Shown piece after piece: positions 56,672 through 64,000 of a DNA stretch of 64,000 bases. The position numbers and the translations under genes are program-made. The stretch comes from Channallabes apus. Lineage: Eukaryota; Chordata; Actinopteri; Siluriformes; Clariidae. Below the pieces are notes generated by a model. The model saw only the letters and a list, made by a program, of their open reading frames with translations, ran no database searches and was not told where the DNA came from. The stretch is taken from assembly GCA_030522415.1 (NCBI GenBank), contig CM060121.1, forward strand, positions 20,382,642-20,446,641, in the 5' to 3' direction. Position 1 is the first letter of the stretch. The number at the start of each line of letters is the position of its first letter.

Positions 56672-56996
56672 CACTCATCAGCTAGAACACAGTGACCACT
56701 GACATGTGACATGAATAATACTGAGCACCAACTATAAACCAGCAAACTGATGACAGGACAAAGTCTCATCCATGTCCATAGAGCTTGTCTGTGCAGTCAA
56801 TCCCACAGAAAAGCCAAAGCAGCACAAATACCAAAAAAAGAGTCAATGCTGGCCAAGATAGAAATGCACCAGAGCACCCAATACAACACTGCCTGCCAAG
56901 CACAGTCCCTGGCAGGCAAGGAGCCCAATGCCTTCAACCGGGCTTCCAAAACCTAAACCGAGATGATTTTAATGCTAATGTGATGGCTGATTGGTG
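56672..56996 (+). mobile_element. Tc1 deletion derivative
   Basis: 325 bp, CACTCATCAGCTAGAACA to TGATGGCTGATTGGTG, with TA on both sides (56670-56671, 56997-56998). The interior is a scrap of the transposase gene of the same family as 41038-41494 (CAATCCCACAGAAAAGCC, GTCAATGCTGGCCAAGATAG). Confidence 0.78.
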
Positions 56997-57139
56997 TAGT
57001 TGGTGTTTATGATGCTCACTCCAAATTTCAAAGCCCCATCCTTAGTTGTGTTACCTTTTACATGCTGAAGAATGAGGTGTTAAGAATAAACCTTTACTAG
57101 AATATATGGTAAATCAGCTCTAGATCAGAGTTAGATGAA

Positions 57140-57958
57140 GTGATGCAGAGCATCCCCAGAGGTGAGAGAGTGGTGATTGGTGCAGACTTCAATGGACATG
57201 TTGGGGAAGGGAACAGAGGTGATGAAAATGTGATGGGCAGGTTTGGTCTTCAGGACAGGAATGTAGAAGGACAGATGGTGGTGGACTTTGCAAATAGGAT
57301 GGAAATGGCAGTAGTAAATACTTTCTTCCAGAAGAGGCAGGAACATAGGGTGATATATAAGAGCGGAGGCAGAAGCACTCAGGTGGACTACATCTTGTGT
57401 CGACGTTGTAATCTGAAAGAGATTAGTGACTGCAAAGTGTTGGTAGGGGAGAGTGTAGCCAGAGAACACAGAATGGTGGTGTGTAAAATAACCCTGGTGG
57501 TGAGGAAGGTGAAGAGGACAAAGGCAGAGAAGAGGACAAAGTGGTGGAAGCTGAGAAAGGAAGAATGTTGTGTAGTCTTTAGGGAGGAGTTGAGACAAGC
57601 TATGGGTGGTCAGGAGGTGCTTTCAGTTGATTGGACAAATACAGCCAATGTGATCAGGGAGACAGGTAAGAGGATACTTGGTGTATCATCAGGTAAGGGA
57701 AAAGGAGACAAGGAGACTTGGTGGTGGAATGAGGAAGTCCAGGAGTGTATACAGGGAAAGAGACTAGCTAAGAAGAAGTGGGACACTGAGAGGACTGAAG
57801 AGAGTAGACAGGAGTACAGGGAGATGCACCGTAAGGTGAAGGTAGAAGTGGCAAAGGCCAAACAAAGAGCATATGAGGACTTGTATGCTAGGCTGGACAG
57901 TAAGGAGGGAGAGGTGTACAGGACAGTGGTGAGACCAGCGATGCTCTACGGCTTAGAG
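57140..57958 (+). pseudogene. LINE endonuclease domain and linker
   Basis: An open frame with the APE motifs GADFNGHVGEGNRGDENVMG, the VDYILCR active-site-proximal block and SVAREHRMVV (the catalytic His region), followed by the basic linker to YARLDSKEGE. It then jumps directly to RTVVRPAMLYGLE, which belongs after the RT, so the whole RT is deleted in frame. The reading frame is then cut by the hAT at 57959. The 5' end is truncated (no full N-terminus). Confidence 0.85.
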
Positions 57959-59318
57959 CAGTGGTTCTCAAAGTGTGGGGCGCGCCCCACTAGTGGGGAA
58001 TACAGACATGACAGGTGGGGCGCAATGAACGGGAGGAAATTAGTGGAAAATAATAGGAAAGTACCTATTCTAATTCATGCTCTTCTTTATTGATAATGAA
58101 GAGCATAAGCTCAAAACTAAACAATCACACACAAATAAATGGATCATTAACACAAGTAAATTGAATTGAAACCTGCGCGACCCACTGGGCAGCGCTGCGC
58201 GACTCTGACAGAAATAGACCGCGCCGACCATCCAAGTACATTTTACCCCGCTGGGATGTGCACGTACAAACCAGGCATGGCAAGGCGGAAACAATATTTA
58301 AACAGTCCTGACATTCTAAATAAACTGAGTCGTGCAGGTTTGTGATTCGAGCGGCGCTGCGCAAATAAACCAGATCATCACTGCGCTATCCAGATAGTCG
58401 CGCTGCGCTGTATTTGCGCAGATATTCGGTTCAATCGGGTGCCGCGGTTTCGTCCCACTTTTGATGTGTTTGGCTTCACATACACTTCGACAATGGAAGA
58501 AGACGGTGCTGCAGCAGTGAGTTTGCTTACATGTGACGAAACCAAGAACGAGGAGATTGTGAAGAAAAAAGCTGCATCGTCTGTGTTGTGTAATGGGTTT
58601 GGATATAAGAAAAGTGATACGAATGAGATGAACGTGATTTGGAAGGTACACAAGTGCACTGTTTTAACAAGTGGTGGAAACACGTCAAACCTTTTCTATC
58701 ATCTGAAATCCAAGCATCCAAACGAATATGGCCAAAGTAAAAGAAATGCTGCAAACCTCAGCAATTCACAGTTTAAATAAAATTACATTATGTAAAACAG
58801 TTTCTTTGTGTTTGAATTTTTATTTATGCATTTTCAGATACAAATTGCTATATTGTGATATATATCGTTATCGAGGTAGAAAATAGCTTCTACCATTATA
58901 GAAGATTTTGGTTATATCGTCCACCCCTAATGAAGCCTATGTTGAGCTTGGATTCATGGTGGGGATGGGAAGAGAGACACGTGTTTGTTTTGAGTCTTAA
59001 GCCGCTGGCAGCAGACAGCATGAGACCCAACAAATTAGGAAGACGCTTAGAGACAACACACTCCAGTCACGTTAATAAGCTAATAAACATGAGGTCAATT
59101 ATGCAAAGATAAGTGACAACGTAAGTCTTTTATAACAATTGCACGTGTATTTTATCTATTTTGAACTTGGTGTTGTTTGATCTTATTGGTTTAGAAATTT
59201 ATATTTCAATAAACAGTAAACTTGGCCCGATTTCATTATTATTTTGTTGACAAGTGGGGCTTGAAAATTTGCTCACCCCCTTAAGTGGGGAATGACAGAA
59301 AAAGTTTGAGAACCACTG
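57959..59318 (+). mobile_element. hAT element nested in the LINE, perfect 8-bp TSD
   Basis: 1360 bp, CAGTGGTTCTCAAAGTGTGG to GTTTGAGAACCACTG, flanked by GCTTAGAG at 57951-57958 and 59319-59326. It encodes only a BED finger; the catalytic part is missing. Confidence 0.95.
58439..58780 (+). CDS. BED zinc-finger protein of the hAT element (truncated transposase)
   Basis: 113 codons, MPRFRPTFDVFGFTYTSTME... with a BED finger (VIWKVHKCTVLTSGGNTSNL then FYHLKSKHPNEYGQ). The canonical BED ligands are C-x2-C...H-x4-H; here only one of the first pair is clear (HKC), so zinc binding is doubtful. It ends NLSNSQFK at a stop with no downstream transposase domain. An inner ATG at 58493 (MEEDGAAAVS) is the likelier start by family comparison. 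It could be a leftover or a short DNA-binding repressor. Confidence 0.6.
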   Translation: MPRFRPTFDVFGFTYTSTMEEDGAAAVSLLTCDETKNEEIVKKKAASSVLCNGFGYKKSDTNEMNVIWKVHKCTVLTSGGNTSNLFYHLKSKHPNEYGQSKRNAANLSNSQFK

Positions 59319-59326
59319 GCTTAGAG

Positions 59327-59728
59327 ACAGTGAAGAAAAGACAGGAGGCAGAGCTAGAGATAGAAGAGCTGAAGATGTTGAGGTTCTCTTTGGGAGTGAC
59401 AAGGATGGATAGGATCAAGAATCAGTTCATCAGAGGGACAACCCATGTGAGATGTTTTGGAGATAAAGTCAGAGAGGCCAGATTGAGGTGGTTTGGACAT
59501 GTTCAGAGGAAAGAGTGTGAATATATCGGTAGAAGGATGCTGAGGTTGGAACTGCCAGGCAGGAGGTCTAGAGGAGACCAAAGAGGAGATTTATGGATGC
59601 AGTGAGAGAGGACATGAAGTTAGTTGGTGTGAGAGAAGAGGATGCAGAGGATAGGGTTAGATCCGCAGATGATTCGCTGTGGCGACCCCTGAAAGGGAAC
59701 AGCCGAAAGACAAAGAAGAAAGAAGAAG
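59327..59728 (+). pseudogene. LINE C-terminal region and 3' tail
   Basis: Resumes after the hAT duplication: ELKMLRFSLGVTRMDRIKNQ, REARLRWFGHVQRKECEYIG and LELPGRRSRGDQRG, the post-RT domain of this LINE type. It is then shifted near 59600 and closed. The tail GCTGTGGCGACCCCTGAAAG is the shared 3' end. Confidence 0.85.
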
Positions 59729-60159
59729 ATGGTAAATCAGCTCTAAGAACACATAGTAGAGGTCAACAACAAGGCATTTAGTACAGTATGTGCAACTGCA
59801 AAGTTCGTTTCCACAAATGAATGAGGCAAAAGAAGCTAAGCTGAAGCCAAATGATCCCACTTTATCATGTCTAGTGTATTTAACTTACTTAAGTCTTTTC
59901 AAAGCTGTTTTAGGTCAAAATGTTACTAAGAGTGTACAATCATTAGTTTGTCAATGAGTGTGTGTGCATCTCTTTTATATATTTATTATTTTTACCATGC
60001 TTGTTGCTCTTACTGTTTCAGTATTTTCATTCTCTCCTTTATGCCTGCTTAACTTAATTAATAAACACTTTGCACAAGAAGGATTTTCTGACTGCTTTCA
60101 CAGTACATCTGATTAGTTTAGACTAATACTGTAATACTGCACATACTGTTTAGACTATG

Positions 60160-60790
60160 TAAGTACCCGTCGTTGACAAGAAAAGAGTTTGTAGTTTGCC
60201 TAACGTAATACACAGAAATAAAATGTTGTAAGGTTAAGTTTCTTGTTTACTTCTTTATGTCAGCCGAATACACGCCCTGTTCAGAGAGTGAATCGCACAT
60301 GAGAAATCAAAAATGTAGATCAGATAAAGATAAATTTTTGTCCTAAAATGACTCCAGCACATTCAAATTTACTTATACTGTACCACTTCAGTAGTGAAAA
60401 TATTAAGTTATCCCAGTAAAAATATTCAGTTTAGCTTTTCTAATTAATATCTATTATTAGTAGCTTATTTTGAAGTAAATTATTAAATCTGGCACATACT
60501 GTAACTTTTCAGAATATTGCGTTTACTTAACATTTTGATTTCACAGGTTAAACTTCAGGCAGACATTTAAGTACTGCAAAGGTGTCATTAAATTCGGTAA
60601 GGCGGTCGATTTAAGATGCACTCACAGGAAACTGATTATAACTCCACCTCAACATTTCGATTTCATTTACTGTATGGTGCAGGTTTAACTTCAGGCAAAT
60701 ATCGAAAGACTGGCAACATTTAGTTAAATTCTGTAATTTTGCTGAATGCTGACAAAATCTGGCTGGACAGACATACATATATACAGACAG
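60160..60790 (+). repeat. Uninterrupted copy of the dispersed repeat hit by the chromovirus
   Basis: Matches both 9361-9708 and 21619-21996 in one piece; the pre-insertion target CAGTT is at 60427-60431. No coding content; class unknown. Confidence 0.72.
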
Positions 60791-63264
60791 ACAGAAAATT
60801 TTCAGAGACCTCGGAAAATGTTCAGGTCCTCAAAAGATATGATTAAAAGAGCGAGTTCTGACCAATGTAAAGACAAAACTTTTTGTTATTATTTATGTAG
60901 ATGAAACAGTGACAATTTGTTGTTAATCTTTTTTTTTTTTTATTGCTTTCCACCTTCAGATTTAAAACAAAGATTCTGCTTACCCATGCTATAAAACTGA
61001 TTTTGGATTACTAAACACATCGCAAAAAAAGCCTACATTAAAAAATGTCACATAGAAGCATAGGTTTGTTTAATTTTGTATTTATTTACCCTTAATAAAT
61101 TTGGACTTCATGGACTGCATGATTCAGCCTGTGATTGAAGTTTATGATGCAATATGTGCCCATGTAGGATGTAAATATCAAATAGTTCTATATCTATTGA
61201 TCAGCAAAAGACAATTTTCTCCAAGGGGAGAATTTCAATGCCACAATGTTTCTGGTGCCTTTGGATCAAATGTTCTTAGGGAGAGGCTTTGAAGCTGGGA
61301 AGTCAAACTGATTTGCCACGATTACGTTTAGACCGAGAGCCTTGACCTCAGCGCTGATGCCCTAATAGGCATATCAACATCAGGCTCACACAGTCCTATA
61401 TACAGTATGCCTTTAAAATTCCATAAAGCATTTCACACAAAATAAATTCCCTTCAGCTAAACTGCTTTCATCAAATCATAATAGTGCAGAGAACTGGATC
61501 CTCCCTGCAGATACTACTGTGTGTTTCTTTCCAAACTAGTCTCTCCCTTGTGTATCAGCCTCTCCTTTTATCTTCACTCATTTCATCATTTATGATTTTG
61601 ATGTAGCTAGTCAGCTCACCTTGGGTGTTCTTTTAAAGACCTACTGATTTTCCATTGCAATACCCATTGAGGTCTTTAATCCTGACGTTGTCAGAAGACC
61701 TGAAAATTGTCCTTCTGGGGGTTTCGGCGTGCCTCCTTTTGAAAATGTGTAATTTTAAGGAGGCATGTCTATAATGTACTTCTTTAGAAGTAAGGTAAAA
61801 CAGAGTGCAAGGGATTAAAAAGTGTTTACTGAGCAAGTACCGAGAAATCCCCTTTTGGTATAGCATTGGTCTCTTTATTTCCCAATGACCAGCAGGAGCA
61901 GGTGAGCCGTAAATCCATAAATCACCATGTCAAGCAGAACCCCAGCGCAACTAATAATGACACACAGTTAAAAAAAGCTTTAGTCTATGTTAAAATATCT
62001 GCTGCCTTTAATCTCACCGACCAGATGTGATGAGTGACCACAAGGTGATTTTCTCATTGAGAATTAATCAAATGTTGATGGCAGCGGATAACGGTATTAC
62101 CTGGATTACCCATGTGAGCACTCCATCAGTGCCCTCGCTTGTTTCTCCAGGGACTGAGGCAAAAACCAATGCACAGATTAAACAGGTCTGGGGTGTGCTC
62201 CCCTCATTCGTGTAATTAAGCTCTTGCTGCCCTGACATTTACACATCTGCCATTCATCAAGAACACATGGTGGTCTGGTGCAAAATCTATTTTTAAAGAG
62301 CTGTGTTTTAATGCCAGCCTGGCAGAGATGCCACCAAGACAGTGGCTTCACCATGAAGAAAGGTCTTCATTGTTACTGCAGTCAGAGGTCACTGATGGGA
62401 GAAGCAGGATGATGACAGCATCATCAGATAGCACATTATCTTTGCTTCATGCTGCTTTTATTAGATAACACATTTCCAGTTATGAAAAATGAACCTGTCT
62501 GCAAAATTGAATGGAAATAAGTGCTAAATAAGTTAAGCTGCACAGACATGTTGCACATTTTGGCCCTAATTCATTTAGATTCCAAATAAAAAGCGCTCGA
62601 GATGAGTTTGTATCACAGACAAATGCTTTAAGACTACATACATAAGAAGCCCCAGTTAAAATTCATTAAAACGTTCATTAAAATTCACCAAATGTCAGCC
62701 ATGGTGGAAATGTGCCCGCGACTTTAATTGCACACTCATAAGCGCAATTTTAAAAAGGCACAACGGTACTGTATCTGTTGAATTTTGAAATGAGCTAAAA
62801 TGTGTATGTGTTACCGCGAAGTGCGCAGAATGAAGGTGTGAGATCGCACTTATTAAGTAGATTTCAAGTGCACACTCATACTGTAAGTGCGTATTAAAAA
62901 AGTGTGTTTTCCATTTAAATTTCAAAGTAGCATATTTTCTCTTCCTGTGGGCTGACTGCGGTAAAACAAGGCCTATATGTCATCGTAAACTTGGCCAAAT
63001 ACACCTGTAAAAAATGGATTAAGATTCGCTCAGTAGTTTTTAAATGATGTGTGCACAAACTAACAGACTAACAGACAAAAATTCCAAAAAACATCTTGAT
63101 CTTACATCCCCCAAAATTGTTTTTCACAAATATCTTTAATATACAGACATGCCAATTTTTATTATACTGTATGTATAGATTAATCAAATTATCAAATATC
63201 TCACTGCAAAATTGCACTCAAACTATTTCTGATAAATAACACAGTCTGCTTGAACATCTCCACA
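60791..63264. other. Intergenic; possible conserved elements 61880-62480
   Basis: No gene or repeat recognised. 61880-62220 and 62270-62470 have balanced composition, no scars, and developmental-factor-like words (AGATAGCACATTATC, GATGTGATGAGTGACC). They may be distal regulatory DNA of nptx2 or a neighbour; conservation is untested. Confidence 0.3.
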
Positions 63265-63356
63265 GGGTTTCGGACGGCCTCAAGCCTACTGTATCCCAGG
63301 AGACTTCAGGCATGAGGCAGGGTATGTCTTGGACAGGGTGACAATCCATGACATGG

Positions 63357-63404
<48 letters not shown>

Positions 63405-63581
63405 GGCCAATCAACCTAATCTGCATGTCTTTGGACTGTCAGAGAAAACCGTAGTACCCGGAGGAAACCAAGCACAGGGAGAACATTCAAACTCCACACA
63501 AATCTAACCCTAACCGGAAATCTAACCCTTGACCCTGGAGATGCGAGGCCACAGTGCTAACCACTACGCCACTGTGCCGCC
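63265..63581 (-). repeat. tRNA-headed SINE with internal (CA)n
   Basis: Inverted SINE: tail end GGTTTCGGACGGCC..., (CA)n at 63359-63401, body GTCTTTGGACTGTCAGAGAAAAC, head CTAACCACTACGCCACTGTGCCGCC. TACTGTA at 63287-63293 stands where the copy at 29843 has TA. Confidence 0.85.
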
Positions 63582-64000
63582 TACAAACTCAACAGAACCA
63601 ATCGATAGAAATTTAATTAGGCCCTCAACAGAAAACCCATGTTTTCTGGCAAACATTGTTGCATGCCACTGATCAAGATGCAGCCCTTGCAAATTCATTA
63701 ACTTTAACATAAATTATAGAACCTAAAGCCACTAATGTTGTCCTTTATTATCAAATCACATGCCTCCTGTTCTACTACAGTAGTTGTTTATTGCCTCTCT
63801 GGTAAGAAATGTGACCAGGTATATACACTGGAGAGACCAAAAGGAGATTAGCTGTTAATTGTATACAACACCTGTGCACAATTAAAACCAGAGGTTTTAC
63901 TTCCCTAATAGCGAGGCACTTTAATTTCAGCTGGCAATATGTGATATCCTAACCATCTGCTATGGTAATCACTGTCACTGTAATGACAAGTCATAATAAT

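Larger units (their letters stand above)
57122..59728 (+). mobile_element. LINE insertion, internally deleted, 16-bp TSD
   Basis: Flanked by ATGGTAAATCAGCTCT at 57106-57121 and 59729-59744, a target-primed reverse-transcription duplication. The 3' end is GTGGCGACCCCTGAAAGGG followed by an AGAAGAAAG-type tail. It contains an AP-type endonuclease domain and the post-RT C-terminal region but no reverse transcriptase. Without the nested hAT it is about 1.24 kb. Probably RTE-like by the endonuclease/C-terminal text; clade uncertain. Confidence 0.88.

Noticed and set aside
57140..58093. 317-codon frame as a host gene
   Set aside because: It is LINE endonuclease text with a 16-bp target duplication, and its last ~45 codons read into the nested hAT.
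63500..63535. Telomere-like CTAACCCTAACC
   Set aside because: Only two imperfect units inside a SINE; no array.

Overview
The window is teleost-fish genomic DNA: AT-rich, with long dinucleotide microsatellites, many Tc1/mariner and hAT transposons, tRNA-headed fish SINEs, and one recognisable host gene with GT-AG introns. A catfish-like teleost would fit the repeat style, but the sequence alone does not fix the species.

Host gene. A complete neuronal pentraxin 2 gene (nptx2) lies on the + strand in five coding exons (38888-39343, 40459-40675, 41592-41836, 46693-46872, 52000-52227). All four junctions are GT/AG, phases are consistent, and the product is 441 residues (secretion signal, coiled coil, pentraxin domain). 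Its CpG-rich 5' flank holds a TATA-like box and a CRE-like site. Introns 2, 3 and 4 carry transposon debris; the exons are clean.

Region by region. 1-463: end of a hAT element. About 470-9350: an old Tc1-like element split by a 6.8-kb Tigger-like foldback (748-7527) and a Harbinger-like element (7811-9182). The foldback itself contains three hAT elements, one of which contains a further Tc1 (1981-3557). 9709-21618: a Tf1/sushi-type chromovirus (Gypsy LTR retrotransposon, minus strand) with a 5-bp target duplication. It is interrupted by a 5.0-kb TIR element with apparently host-derived cargo (10592-15623) and by a Tc1 (17590-19206) that entered the reverse transcriptase. 22043-23456: hAT element full of AT/GA repeats. 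23.5-38 kb: intergenic DNA with SINEs and Tc1 remnants. 38.3-54.8 kb: nptx2. 54860-56479: a structurally complete Tc1 with an uninterrupted 340-residue transposase. 57122-59728: an internally deleted LINE with a 16-bp target duplication, itself hit by a hAT (57959-59318). 60-64 kb: an old repeat that preserves the empty target site of the chromovirus family locus, then intergenic DNA and a SINE.

Main observations. (1) The heptamers TACAGTA and TACTGTA occur about 85-90 times by my hand count, against roughly 14 expected from composition. In at least six paralogous comparisons the difference is exactly TA versus TACAGTA/TACTGTA, the 5-bp footprint left by excision of Tc1/Sleeping Beauty-type elements whose ends are CAG...CTG. 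(2) The 5-kb insertion in the chromovirus has a TA duplication and CAGTGGGAGCCAC ends, no transposase, and cargo including a degenerate intron-containing tRNA-Ile(UAU) and a promoter-like first exon with a splice donor. (3) The chromovirus LTR shows TATA box, predicted start and a self-primer match in correct register, supporting Tf1-style self-priming. (4) The 54.9-kb Tc1 may be competent to move.
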